This document shows, piece by piece, positions 50,268-58,947 of a DNA stretch of 64,000 nucleotides. A model generated the notes under the pieces. The model did no database searches. It had not been told where the DNA came from and worked only from the letters and a program-made list of their open reading frames with translations. A program made the translations under genes and the position numbers. Source of the DNA: an uncultured Lachnospiraceae bacterium (GTDB lineage Bacteria > Bacillota > Clostridia > Lachnospirales > Lachnospiraceae); NCBI GenBank assembly GCA_910578085.1, contig CAJTPM010000016.1, forward strand, positions 31,377-95,376, read 5' to 3'. Position 1 is the first letter of the stretch. Every line of letters begins with the position of its first letter.

Positions 50268-50297
50268 AGGAATCCTGCTTTCAGCGGGGTTCCTTTT
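50268..50297 (+). terminator. Terminator after the Nudix gene
   Basis: Arms AGGAATCCTGCT (50268-50279) and AGCGGGGTTCCT (50283-50294) with two G-U pairs, followed by TTT. Confidence 0.75.
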
Positions 50298-50314
50298 CAC
50301 CATAGGAGCCGGTT

Positions 50315-50635
50315 ATGCACAGATTTTATAAATATCTTTACTGGGATGAAAATATTCCGGAGAAGAAGAGAGATCGAATAAAGTGGAGACTGAAGGTCTC
50401 CAGACGGAATCTTCCCTGCTATGTGCTGGCATTAAATGAGGGGAGCGATCAGCTTGACATTTATAACAGTCTGGTGCTTTTACAGTCTTATTTTCGCAAA
50501 AATCCAAGATTTATTGTGGGGATCGCGGCGGATTATGCGGGAGCTGCAAAAATCGTACAGCAGATCGCAGCGGAGTGTTACGCGGAAAATGGGGATGCAG
50601 ATCTGAAAAAATATCTGGCAGAGCGGATAGAATAA
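50315..50635 (+). CDS. Conserved-looking small protein of unknown function
   Basis: A 106-residue protein that I do not recognise. It is soluble, basic in its first half (YLYWDENIPEKKRDRIKWRLKVSRRNLPCYVLAL) and has a hydrophobic, helical second half (IVGIAADYAGAAKIVQQIAAECY). AGGAGCCGG lies well placed before the ATG. It is followed by the DUF2953-gerW pair after 36 bases and may be read with them. No motif points to a function. Confidence 0.7.
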   Translation: MHRFYKYLYWDENIPEKKRDRIKWRLKVSRRNLPCYVLALNEGSDQLDIYNSLVLLQSYFRKNPRFIVGIAADYAGAAKIVQQIAAECYAENGDADLKKYLAERIE

Positions 50636-50671
50636 AGAAGATGGAATATTTTCCTGATGTAAAGAGGGGAT

Positions 50672-51739
50672 ATGCTGGAAATACTTTTGTTGATTTTGAG
50701 AATAGCCGGGATCATATTCGTCTCGGTTTTGGGCATTTTAATAGTAGTGATCTGTTTCGCTCTGTTTGTTCCGGTGAGATACAGGGGGGATTTTTCAGTG
50801 TCTGACGGGGAGAACGGTGAGAAAAAGAAGGTGTGTGCGGTCCTTCGCGCCACCTGGTTTCTGCGGCTTGTGCGTGTGTATGTCACCTTTGGGGAGACGG
50901 TCAGACTGCGGGTGAAGGTTTTATTTTTTACGTTTTTGGATACGGCGAAGGAGAAAGAGGATAAGGGATCGAACAAGGGGAGAGAAAAAGGGAAAAACAG
51001 ACGGGGAAGGGATGCGAAAGAAGCGTCGGAGATAGAAGATTCCCGGAAAGCGTCGGGAGCAGAGCAGGCAAAGGCTGCGGACAGAAACTCAGGCAGGAAA
51101 GAGATAACAGCGGCGGGAGAGTTTGGCGCGGAAGAAACGATGGCTGCAGGAGAGACGGTGGGAGAAGAGGAGACTGAGGTCAGAAAGCCAGGCATGGAAG
51201 AAACGGCGGCTGCAGAAAAGCCAGATGCAGAAGAGAGGGCAGGCGGCGAAAAAGTATTGGAGAACGGAGAGAGAGGGGCAGACCGGAAGTCAAAAAAGCA
51301 GGATGAGGATTCGGACGGTATAATTTCCAGGATTCTACAGACAATTCGCAATTTTTGTGATAAACTAAGAGGAATAAAGGAAAAGTTGGAGAAGATAGAA
51401 GCCCTCTGGATATCCGATCATATGGTAAGCAGCCGAAGCCTTCTAGGAAAACAGCTTCTCTATCTGATCAGGCATACAGAGCCGAAAAATCTTTCGGGAT
51501 ATCTTCGGTTTGGCTTTGATGATCCTTCCACTACAGGCTACGCCATGGCGTTATATGGTATTCTCTATCCGATCTGGAGCCCAAAGCTTTCTGTGGAGCC
51601 GGATTTTGAGAGACAGATACTGGACTGCCATATTTTAATAAAGGGAAAGATCAGAGTGTGGCATTTTATGCGGGTGGTGCTTCGGATGGTTCTTTCCGGG
51701 GATGTGCGACGTGTGATAAAAGAAGTGAAAAAACTCTGA
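50672..51739 (+). CDS. DUF2953 protein (YtfI-like) with low-complexity linker
   Basis: A 355-residue protein of the DUF2953 family, known as YtfI next to ytfJ (gerW) in Bacillus. The N-terminal membrane segment (LLLILRIAGIIFVSVLGILIVVICFALF) and the first domain (PVRYRGDFSVSDGE) are followed by a long charged, repetitive stretch rich in Glu, Ala, Lys and Gly (residues about 90-220). The conserved C-terminal part (GYLRFGFDDPSTTGYAMALYGILYP) then follows. The Bacillus homologue is about 225 residues; the extra length is this linker. Its function in spores is not established. Confidence 0.85.
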   Translation: MLEILLLILRIAGIIFVSVLGILIVVICFALFVPVRYRGDFSVSDGENGEKKKVCAVLRATWFLRLVRVYVTFGETVRLRVKVLFFTFLDTAKEKEDKGSNKGREKGKNRRGRDAKEASEIEDSRKASGAEQAKAADRNSGRKEITAAGEFGAEETMAAGETVGEEETEVRKPGMEETAAAEKPDAEERAGGEKVLENGERGADRKSKKQDEDSDGIISRILQTIRNFCDKLRGIKEKLEKIEALWISDHMVSSRSLLGKQLLYLIRHTEPKNLSGYLRFGFDDPSTTGYAMALYGILYPIWSPKLSVEPDFERQILDCHILIKGKIRVWHFMRVVLRMVLSGDVRRVIKEVKKL

Positions 51740-51814
51740 CAGAGAGCGGAAACGCCCTGTAAAAGTGTGTAAACAATAAAAAAGCGCAGCGATGTGCGGA
51801 AATGAGGAAAAACT

Positions 51815-52207
51815 ATGCAGAACAACAATTTTCCCAGTGTGGTGGAATCCCTTTTGAAGGGCATGGACACCGTTCTCTCCACAAAAACCGTGGTCGGTGA
51901 GGCAACCCAGATCGGTGATACGATCATCCTGCCTCTTGTGGATGTGACCTTCGGTGTAGGAGCGGGCGCAGGAAGCGGAGAGAAGAAAAATTCAGGCGGA
52001 GGCGGGCTGGGCGGAAAGATGACGCCCAGTGCGGTTTTAGTGATCAAAGACGGTTATACAAAGCTTGTGAATGTGAAAAATCAGGACACGATGACAAAGA
52101 TCCTTGATATGGTACCGGATATTGTAGATAAGTTCACGGCAAAAAAGAATGTGGATATAAAGGAAGAAGAGATCGTGGATATTGCCTTCCCGGAGAAGGA
52201 AGAATAA
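51815..52207 (+). CDS. gerW: Spore protein GerW (YtfJ)
   Basis: GerW/YtfJ is a small forespore protein needed for efficient germination in Bacillus. The 130-residue product shows the family core VVGEATQIGDTIILPLVDVTFGVGAGAGSGE, a Gly-rich loop, GGKMTPSAVLVIKDGYTKLVNVK and DMVPDIVDKF. It follows the DUF2953 gene as ytfJ follows ytfI in Bacillus. No clear forespore promoter was seen in the 75-base gap, so it may be read from further upstream. Confidence 0.93.
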   Translation: MQNNNFPSVVESLLKGMDTVLSTKTVVGEATQIGDTIILPLVDVTFGVGAGAGSGEKKNSGGGGLGGKMTPSAVLVIKDGYTKLVNVKNQDTMTKILDMVPDIVDKFTAKKNVDIKEEEIVDIAFPEKEE

Positions 52208-52272
52208 AAGAAATGATACTATAAAACGGGCAGAATGCATATACTTTTCTAAAGAATGCCGGGAGAAATAGC

Positions 52273-52410
52273 GTGAGACGTGTGCTTGGGCTTGTCCTGT
52301 TCTGGATCGGAATCGGTATGCTGCTTATGATGATAATCGGCAATAATATTGTTGGAATCCTTCTGGCTGCCTGTTTTCTTGTTGCCGGCTATAATCTGTT
52401 TTGCATGTGA
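52273..52410 (+). CDS. 45-residue membrane protein
   Basis: A short gene with a GTG start and GGGAG at 7-base spacing. The product is 45 residues: a basic start (MRRV), two hydrophobic segments (LGLVLFWIGIGMLLMMIIG and IVGILLAACFLVAGYNLF) joined by NN. It would be a helical hairpin in the membrane. It sits between gerW and the coiled-coil J-domain gene. The function is unknown; the position next to gerW hints at a sporulation-related role, but only by context. Confidence 0.6.
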   Translation: MRRVLGLVLFWIGIGMLLMMIIGNNIVGILLAACFLVAGYNLFCM

Positions 52411-52467
52411 GAAACTGTCCCGGCTATTCGGAGACAGGAAAGAAAAGAGAATATAAAAGGGCGGTGT

Positions 52468-53082
52468 TTGGATACAAAGGCTATGGATGTTCAGGGGATC
52501 GGGAAGGAATCTGTGACTGCAGGGACAGGCGCAGAAAACAGAGAAGAATACGGGGAAAATTCCGGCAGAAATCTAAATGAGGCGACGGAAAAGGAACTGC
52601 AGGCGCTGAAATTATGGCTGTTCAGTGAAAACATCCGGATACAAGGCGAGCAGAAAAAACTGCTGGAGACAGAAAACCGTCTACTGAAAGAGCGGATGCA
52701 GTTCCAGGAGGAGATGAAAATCCTGAATCAGAAGGTGACGGCGGCGAGACAGCGTCTGAAACAGGAAGAACAGTTTTTTGAGAAGAAGATGGAGATCCTG
52801 AAAGACGGATTTTCCAATCTTGAGGCGGACAGAAGGGCGTTTGACCGAGAAAAGGAAGCCTTTCGGAGAAAAATGCGAGACATGGATACGTTGGCGGAGG
52901 AAAACTCCCGGGGCAGGTCTTTGGAAATCAGGGCATTTTTTGCGGGGGTAAAAAATCAGCTGGCATTGAAAAAGCGCTACAAGGATCTCTTAAAGATCTA
53001 TCATCCCGATAATCTTGCAGGAGATAAGGAAATAATGCAGCACATCAGCAGAGCATATGAAGATTTAAAGAGAATGCTGTAG
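52468..53082 (+). CDS. Coiled-coil protein with C-terminal partial J domain
   Basis: About 204 residues. Residues 45-145 are a long coiled coil rich in Glu, Lys, Gln and Arg. The last 40 residues resemble helices II and III of a J domain, with the HPD motif at residues 179-181 (KRYKDLLKIYHPDNLAGD) and SRAYEDL after it. Helix I and the Gly/Phe region of DnaJ are missing. A J-type HPD loop normally stimulates DnaK-family ATPase. The start is uncertain: TTG at 52468 or ATG at 52483. It is convergent with rpmB. Confidence 0.75.
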   Translation: MDTKAMDVQGIGKESVTAGTGAENREEYGENSGRNLNEATEKELQALKLWLFSENIRIQGEQKKLLETENRLLKERMQFQEEMKILNQKVTAARQRLKQEEQFFEKKMEILKDGFSNLEADRRAFDREKEAFRRKMRDMDTLAEENSRGRSLEIRAFFAGVKNQLALKKRYKDLLKIYHPDNLAGDKEIMQHISRAYEDLKRML

Positions 53083-53097
53083 AAAAGAAGAGAGCAG

Positions 53098-53136
53098 ACA
53101 AAAAACCCATCCGTCGTTTTTGCAGACAGATGGGTT
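53098..53136 (-). terminator. Terminator of rpmB on the - strand
   Basis: Arms AACCCATCCGTC (53104-53115) and GACAGATGGGTT (53125-53136) with one mismatch. On the - strand the stem is followed by a T6 run, so it ends rpmB. It lies in the convergent gap with the J-domain gene and may serve both. Confidence 0.8.
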
Positions 53137-53159
53137 ATCCCATAAATTTTATCATAGAA

Positions 53160-53345
53160 TTATGCTCTTTCTACGGCACCTGAACGCAGGCATCTTGTGC
53201 AGACATGCATGGTCTTGGAAGCTCCATTTACTTTGCATTTCACATTCTTGATATTAGATCTCCAAATTTTATTGGATCTTCTATGGGAATGGCTTACGTT
53301 GTTACCGAAATGAACGCCTTTGCCACAAATATCACATTTAGCCAT
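53160..53345 (-). CDS. rpmB: 50S ribosomal protein L28
   Basis: L28 of the large ribosomal subunit, 61 residues, zinc-binding form. CDICGKG at the N-terminus and HVCTRCLRSG at the C-terminus supply the four cysteines. The core RRSNKIWRSNIKNVKCKVNG is typical. The ATG at 53345 has AGGAGGTG close upstream; the frame extends 12 codons further but without family similarity. It is divergent from asp23-fakA, the usual Firmicute arrangement. Confidence 0.97.
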   Translation of the reverse strand: MAKCDICGKGVHFGNNVSHSHRRSNKIWRSNIKNVKCKVNGASKTMHVCTRCLRSGAVERA

Positions 53346-53388
53346 CTTCGCACCTCCTAACGAACTGAAATAGATTCGCAACAGTAGT

Positions 53389-53417
53389 ATAATAGCAGAT
53401 TAAGGGTAAAAATGCAA
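53389..53417 (-). promoter_or_regulatory. Promoter of rpmB
   Basis: On the - strand: -35 TTGCAT (53417-53412), 17-base spacer, -10 TATTAT (53394-53389), about 44 bases before the start codon. Confidence 0.7.
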
Positions 53418-53447
53418 GGTATTTTTTAGGAAAGATTATTTTATATA

Positions 53448-53476
53448 TTCCATTTTTTAGAAAAACAGGTTATACT
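53448..53476 (+). promoter_or_regulatory. Promoter of asp23-fakA
   Basis: -35 TTCCAT (53448-53453), 17-base spacer, -10 TATACT (53471-53476), about 34 bases before the start codon of the Asp23-family gene. Confidence 0.6.
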
Positions 53477-53509
53477 GTAAAGCAGAGTGAGAAAAGAAGG
53501 AGGAATTTC

Positions 53510-53872
53510 ATGAAAAGCAATTCATCGATGAATACCCATTTAGGGAATATTTATATTGACAGTGAAGTGATCGCACAGTATGCCGGCAGTGTCGCAACGG
53601 AGAGTTTCGGTGTTGTGGGTATGGCCAGTGTTAATGTAAAGGATGGTATCGTGTCTTTGCTGAAAAAGGACAACATTATGAGGGGGATCTCGGTGTCAGT
53701 GAACAATAATAAGCTGACGCTTGACTTCCATATTATCGTGTCCTACGGTGTGAGTATTGTGGCGGTGGCGGACAACCTGATTGGCAGCGTGAAATATAAA
53801 GTGGAAGAATTTACAGGATTTGAAGTGGAAAAAGTGAACATCTATGTCGAAGGTGTCAGAGTGATTGATTAA
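53510..53872 (+). CDS. Asp23/Gls24 family protein (YloU-like)
   Basis: A 120-residue Asp23/Gls24-family protein, the YloU type that precedes fakA in Firmicutes. It shows GNIYIDSEVIAQYAGSVATESFGVVGMASV and the SVNNNKLTLDFHIIVSYGVSIVAVADNL core. AAGGAGG lies upstream of the ATG. fakA starts 13 bases after its stop. It is the second copy of this family in the window; the first is near nusB. Confidence 0.93.
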   Translation: MKSNSSMNTHLGNIYIDSEVIAQYAGSVATESFGVVGMASVNVKDGIVSLLKKDNIMRGISVSVNNNKLTLDFHIIVSYGVSIVAVADNLIGSVKYKVEEFTGFEVEKVNIYVEGVRVID

Positions 53873-53885
53873 GGAGGAAATATCG

Positions 53886-55565
53886 GTGGCTTTAAAAACG
53901 ATCGATGCTAAGATGCTTTCCAGAATGTTCTTAGCTGGTGCGAAAAATCTTGATAATAAGAAAGAGTGGATCAACGAACTGAACGTATTCCCGGTGCCGG
54001 ACGGCGATACGGGAACCAATATGACAATGACGATCATGTCCGCGGCGAAGGAAGTGGCGGCAGTGGATATGGAAGATATGTCAGCTGTGTGCAAGGCGAT
54101 TTCTTCCGGTTCCCTCAGAGGAGCAAGAGGAAATTCCGGCGTTATTTTATCCCAGCTTTTCAGAGGCTTTACGAAGTCTGCCAGAGATAAGAGGGAGTTA
54201 AATGCGGCGGACATCTGCCTGGCTCTTGACAAGGCGGTAGAGACGGCCTACAAGGCAGTGATGAAACCGAAAGAGGGCACGATTCTGACAGTGGCCAGGG
54301 GAGCAGCGGAAAAGGCCGGAGAACTGTTAGAAGAAGGCCGGACGGAACTGGATGATTTTATCGGGGAAGTGCTTCGCTATATGGAGGAAGTGCTTGCGCA
54401 GACGCCGGAACTTTTGCCGGTTTTAAAACAGGCGGGCGTTGTGGACTCCGGCGGCCAAGGGCTGGTGGAAGTGGTAAGAGGAGCTTACGAGGCATTTCAG
54501 GGGAAGGAGATCGATTTTACTCAGGCAACTACAATGGCCACCGGCGCCGGTTCGGCTTCAAAGGAATACGGCAGTTACAAAGCTCAGGCGGAAGCGGATA
54601 TTAAGTTCGGTTATTGTACGGAATTTATTATCATGTTGAATAAGACCTTTAACATCAAGATGGAAATGGACTTTAAGGCATATCTGGAATCCATCGGTGA
54701 TTCCATCGTGGTGGTGGCGGATGACGATATCGTAAAAGTACATGTGCATACCAACGATCCCGGTTTTGCGATCCAGAGAGCCTTGAAATACGGCGCGCTT
54801 TCTAATTTAAAGATCGATAATATGCGCCTGGAGCATCAGGAGAAGCTGTTTAAGATGGCGGAAAAGGAAGAAAGGAAGGAAACGGAAGAGCCTGTGATGG
54901 AGAAGAAGGATACGGCCTTTATTGCGGTATCCATCGGGGACGGTCTGAATGAGATCTTTAAAGGGCTGGGTGTGGACTATATTATTGAGGGCGGCCAGAC
55001 TATGAATCCCAGCACGGAGGATATGTTAAACGCCATCGACAAAGTCAACGCGGATCATGTGATTATTCTGCCGAATAATAAAAATATTATTCTGGCGGCC
55101 AATCAGGCGAAGTCGTTGGTGGAGGACAAGGAGATCTTTGTCATTCCGACAAAGACTGTGCCTCAGGGCATCACGGCGGTGATCAACTATGTGCCGGATC
55201 TGACCGTGGAGGAAAATGTATCGGTTATGGAGGAGGAGATCAGCCGGGTGAAGACCGGACAGGTCACCTATGCGGTCCGTGATACTTCCATTGATGATAA
55301 GGAAATTAAGCAGGGGGATTACATGGGCATCGGCGACCACGGTATTTTATCAGTGGGCGAGGACAAGGATGTGGTGGCTCTGCAGATGGTAAAGGAAATG
55401 ATGGATCACGAGGCGGAACTGATCAGCATCTATTACGGGGAAGATGTACCGGAAGCGGAGGCGGAGAAGTTTGGCAGGGAAGTGGGCAGTCTTTATCCTG
55501 ACTGTGATATTGAACTGCAGTATGGCGGCCAGCCAATCTATTACTATGTGATTTCCGCAGAGTGA
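53886..55565 (+). CDS. fakA: Fatty acid kinase catalytic subunit FakA (DAK2 domain, YloV)
   Basis: FakA phosphorylates fatty acids bound to FakB (DegV) proteins so they can enter phospholipid synthesis. The 559-residue product has the N-terminal DhaL/DAK2 ATP-binding domain (ELNVFPVPDGDTGTNMTMTI, SLRGARGNSGVILSQLFRGF, VVDSGGQGLVEVVRG). A central domain follows (FGYCTEFIIML, VVADDDIVKVHVHTNDP), then the C-terminal FakA domain. A GTG at 53886 is chosen because AAGGAGG is 8 bases upstream; an in-frame TTG at 53865 overlaps asp23. A FakB is encoded at 58948, after recG. Confidence 0.95.
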   Translation: MALKTIDAKMLSRMFLAGAKNLDNKKEWINELNVFPVPDGDTGTNMTMTIMSAAKEVAAVDMEDMSAVCKAISSGSLRGARGNSGVILSQLFRGFTKSARDKRELNAADICLALDKAVETAYKAVMKPKEGTILTVARGAAEKAGELLEEGRTELDDFIGEVLRYMEEVLAQTPELLPVLKQAGVVDSGGQGLVEVVRGAYEAFQGKEIDFTQATTMATGAGSASKEYGSYKAQAEADIKFGYCTEFIIMLNKTFNIKMEMDFKAYLESIGDSIVVVADDDIVKVHVHTNDPGFAIQRALKYGALSNLKIDNMRLEHQEKLFKMAEKEERKETEEPVMEKKDTAFIAVSIGDGLNEIFKGLGVDYIIEGGQTMNPSTEDMLNAIDKVNADHVIILPNNKNIILAANQAKSLVEDKEIFVIPTKTVPQGITAVINYVPDLTVEENVSVMEEEISRVKTGQVTYAVRDTSIDDKEIKQGDYMGIGDHGILSVGEDKDVVALQMVKEMMDHEAELISIYYGEDVPEAEAEKFGREVGSLYPDCDIELQYGGQPIYYYVISAE

Positions 55566-55608
55566 TAAGAGTTACGGTACTATTTCCGGGTATACAGTGT
55601 AAAGTAAG

Positions 55609-55632
55609 CAACGGGCAACTGCCCGTTGTTTT
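55609..55632 (+). terminator. Terminator after fakA
   Basis: Perfect 8-bp stem CAACGGGC (55609-55616), loop AACT, GCCCGTTG (55621-55628), then TTTT. Confidence 0.85.
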
Positions 55633-55667
55633 CTGTAGAGAACGAGTCAGGGAGGGGGAAGGGAAAT

Positions 55668-56600
55668 ATGGGTGATTATGTAGAAATGCCGCGGGGTACG
55701 AATGAGAAAAGGGCAAAAAGAGAAAAACGGAAAATAGCGGATTATGCCATTACGATTTTTCTGCTGGCTTTTCTGATGATTCTGGTGGGACAGACGGCCG
55801 GTTCGTTAATTTATCTGATTCCTTTTATGAGGACTACGGATATCGGTCTCACACTGGGCATATATCTGATATTTATCGGTATTTGGGCGGTGGCGGTTCC
55901 GTATCTGTATTTTACCCGTAAAAACAGGCCCATTCTGCAGGTTTTGGGAAAGAAACCGGCGGGAAACAGGTTGAAATACCTTCTGTTGGGAACCCTTGCC
56001 GGCTTTTTGTTAAACGGAGCCTGTGTTCTTGTAGCGTGGCTGCATGGGAATATTGTTCTTATTTATGATTCCTTTCAGCCGGGGTATCTACTGCTTCTTT
56101 ATACAGCGGTGTTTATTCAGTCTGCGGCGGAAGAATTTCTCTGCAGAGGTTTTATCTATCAGAGGCTATTGAAAAGCTATGGAAAGCCGTGTGTTGCCAT
56201 AATAGGAAATTCTCTTTTGTTCGGTGTGTTCCATTTGACGAATGACGGTGTTACGGTGCTGTCCATGTTAAACATTGTGCTGGTTGGCATTATGCTCACT
56301 TTTATCGTTCGTTATATGGATAGTTTGTGGTGCGCTATGGCTCTTCATGCTGCATGGAATTTCACACAGAATATTATTTTTGGACTGCCCAACAGTGGAA
56401 TTGTCGCACTGTATTCGCTGTTCAGACTGGAAGCTTCCACGGCGAGGAACAGTCTGGTGTATAATGTGGGATTTGGTGTGGAGAGCGCGTTGCCTGCGAC
56501 TATTCTTGTAGCTGTTGCCTGCGTTGCCATTTATTTCTGTTTTGGCAATGGAAGGGAAGCAGGAAGAACGTATCAGGTGTGGGAGAATCCGGATAGTTAA
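55668..56600 (+). CDS. CPBP family intramembrane metalloprotease
   Basis: A 310-residue membrane protein of the CPBP (CAAX protease/bacteriocin-processing, Abi) family. It has about eight membrane segments. The three family motifs are present: AAEEFLCRGFIYQRL (EExxxR), LLFGVFHLTND with its histidine, and MALHAAWNFTQN (HxxxN). A basic N-terminus of 30 residues precedes the first membrane helix. The ATG at 55668 follows a G-rich ribosome site. It interrupts the usual fakA-recG adjacency. Roles in this family range from peptide modification to bacteriocin self-immunity; none can be chosen here. Confidence 0.9.
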   Translation: MGDYVEMPRGTNEKRAKREKRKIADYAITIFLLAFLMILVGQTAGSLIYLIPFMRTTDIGLTLGIYLIFIGIWAVAVPYLYFTRKNRPILQVLGKKPAGNRLKYLLLGTLAGFLLNGACVLVAWLHGNIVLIYDSFQPGYLLLLYTAVFIQSAAEEFLCRGFIYQRLLKSYGKPCVAIIGNSLLFGVFHLTNDGVTVLSMLNIVLVGIMLTFIVRYMDSLWCAMALHAAWNFTQNIIFGLPNSGIVALYSLFRLEASTARNSLVYNVGFGVESALPATILVAVACVAIYFCFGNGREAGRTYQVWENPDS

Positions 56601-56665
56601 GATGCCCGGGCAGCGACGAAACTGTTCGGATAAGACAGAAGAACAGGGAAGAAAAGGGGAACCAG

Positions 56666-58768
56666 GTGGGCTTATATCTGACAGATCAAATTACGGTGTT
56701 AAAAGGCATAGGTGATAAAATGGCGGCACTGTTTCGGCGCATGGGCGTTCAGACAGTGGAGGAGCTTGTGCGCCTTTATCCGAGAGATTACGACAGGATC
56801 GAGGAAGTCTGCAGGATCGTAGAGTTAAAAGATAATTGCAGGGCTGTGGTGAGAGGGACGGTATGCAGTGGCGTCTCGGAGAAAAAAACAGGGCGGCTGA
56901 CCGTCAGTTTTTCTCAGGCGGCGGATGAGAGCGGGAAGATGCAGCTGTCCTTTTTCAATATGCCCTACATCAAAAAGACGCTGAAAAAAGGCGCGGTTTA
57001 CTATTTCCGGGGAAAAGTCCACAGGCGGGGAAACGGCTTTACAATGGAACAGCCGATACTGCTGTCCCCGGCGGAGTATGAGAAGCAGAGAGGAAAGCTT
57101 TTGCCGGTATATCCGCTGACAGTCGGGCTAAACCAGAAGACGGTCAGAAAGGCTGTGGCACAGGTGCTTGAGGCCGCAGAAAAAGAGAGGGATCTGCTGC
57201 CTGAGGTCCTGCCCGGTTTTGTCAGAAAAGAGGGGAATCTCTGCAGTATTGCGGAAGCGCTTTCCGGTATTCATTTTCCGGAAAACACGAATCAGCTTTT
57301 ACAGGCAAAGAAACGACTGGCTTTTGAAGAATTTCTTGTGTTTCTGCTGCTTGTCAGAAAGATGAAAGATTCCGTGCAGGCAATCCCCAATGCCTTTCCG
57401 ATGTTAGAGACCGCCGATACGGTCCGGTTTCTGGAGGGGCTGCCTTTTAGACTGACAAAAGATCAGGAACAGGTGTGGCGGGAGATCTGCAGCGATCTCA
57501 CCGGGGACTTTACGATGAACCGTCTGGTACAGGGGGATGTGGGAAGCGGAAAGACGATCCTTGCGGCGTCAGCCCTTCTTCTTGCCGCTTCCAACGGTTA
57601 TCAGGGGGCAATGATGGCGCCTACGGAAGTGCTGGCCGTGCAGCATTTTCAGACATTGCAGGGGTATACGAAAAAGTATGATCTGGCCCTTCGGCCGGTG
57701 CTTTTAACGGGTTCCATGACAGCGAAAGAAAAGAGAGAAGTCTATGGGCAGATAGAAAGCGGCGCCTGCAATGTGATCATCGGTACCCATGCGCTGATCC
57801 AGGAGAAAGTGACCTACGCGAAACTGGCGTTGGTGATTACAGACGAACAGCACCGGTTCGGCGTCAGACAGCGGGAGGCATTTTCGCGGAAAGCGGGCGG
57901 AAAGGGAGAGACGGAAAATGCCCGCATGCCGCATGTGATGGTGATGAGCGCCACGCCCATTCCGAGGACGTTGGCGATGATCCTCTACGGGGATCTGCAT
58001 GTCTCTGTGATAAAAGAGCTTCCGGCGGGAAGGCAGAGCATCAAAAACTGTGTGGTGAATACGGACTGGAGAAACAAAGCCTGGGAGTTTCTCAGGAAGG
58101 AGATCTCAGCCGGCAGACAGGCCTTTGTGGTCTGTCCGATGATAGAAGCGTCGGAGGAATCGGAGCTTGAAAATGTGGAGGAGTACACGGAGAAGCTTCG
58201 GGGGGCGCTGCCTGATGCGCTGCGGATCGAGATGCTTCACGGAAAGATGAAACAGGCGGAAAAAAACAGACTGATGGACGCTTTCTCGTCCGGTATGATC
58301 GATATTCTGGTTTCTACCACAGTCATCGAGGTGGGCGTCAACATTCCAAACGCCACAGTGATGATGATCGAGAATGCGGAGCGGTTCGGACTGGCACAGC
58401 TGCATCAGCTTCGAGGGCGTGTCGGCAGAGGAAAGCATCAGTCCTACTGCATTTTTATCAACGCTTCCGATTCCGACACCGCGAAAGAGCGGTTAGAAGT
58501 GTTAAACCATTCAAACGACGGGTTTTATATTGCGGAGCAGGATCTGAAACTGCGGGGGCCTGGGGATATGTTCGGCATCAGACAGAGCGGTATTCTGAAT
58601 TTCCGGATCGCGGATATCTATCAGGATGCGGATATGCTGATGGAGGCGGACAAAGTCTGCGCACAGATCACTGCAGATGCGGCATGGGAAGAAAGGGAAG
58701 AGTACCGGGAACTTTCCGCACTTCTTCAGAGAAGTGTCAGAAATAACATTGACTTTCCCGGCATATGA
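56666..58768 (+). CDS. recG: ATP-dependent DNA helicase RecG
   Basis: RecG remodels stalled forks and Holliday junctions. The 700-residue product has an N-terminal wedge/OB region (VLKGIGDKMAALFRRMGVQTVEELVRLYPRDY), Walker A in VQGDVGSGKTILA near residue 295, the DEQH box in VITDEQHRFGVRQRE, MSATPIPRTLA, and the C-terminal LRGRVGRGKHQSYC and EQDLKLRGPGDMFG motifs. The GTG start has GGGGA 5 bases upstream. It lies in the rpmB-asp23-fakA-recG neighbourhood of Firmicutes. Confidence 0.97.
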   Translation: MGLYLTDQITVLKGIGDKMAALFRRMGVQTVEELVRLYPRDYDRIEEVCRIVELKDNCRAVVRGTVCSGVSEKKTGRLTVSFSQAADESGKMQLSFFNMPYIKKTLKKGAVYYFRGKVHRRGNGFTMEQPILLSPAEYEKQRGKLLPVYPLTVGLNQKTVRKAVAQVLEAAEKERDLLPEVLPGFVRKEGNLCSIAEALSGIHFPENTNQLLQAKKRLAFEEFLVFLLLVRKMKDSVQAIPNAFPMLETADTVRFLEGLPFRLTKDQEQVWREICSDLTGDFTMNRLVQGDVGSGKTILAASALLLAASNGYQGAMMAPTEVLAVQHFQTLQGYTKKYDLALRPVLLTGSMTAKEKREVYGQIESGACNVIIGTHALIQEKVTYAKLALVITDEQHRFGVRQREAFSRKAGGKGETENARMPHVMVMSATPIPRTLAMILYGDLHVSVIKELPAGRQSIKNCVVNTDWRNKAWEFLRKEISAGRQAFVVCPMIEASEESELENVEEYTEKLRGALPDALRIEMLHGKMKQAEKNRLMDAFSSGMIDILVSTTVIEVGVNIPNATVMMIENAERFGLAQLHQLRGRVGRGKHQSYCIFINASDSDTAKERLEVLNHSNDGFYIAEQDLKLRGPGDMFGIRQSGILNFRIADIYQDADMLMEADKVCAQITADAAWEEREEYRELSALLQRSVRNNIDFPGI

Positions 58769-58947
58769 ACGTAAAATATTTTTGTATGTTTTCATCCCGA
58801 CTGGTTATGGACTTAACCGGAAAATGACAGGGAAGGATCAGTTGTTATGAACGGGGCTGCGGGGGACAGAGGATCCCAGTGGGAAGACGGGAAACATCCG
58901 GAATGCAATCTCCCCTGCCACAGAATAAAAGAAAGAGGAAGAATACC

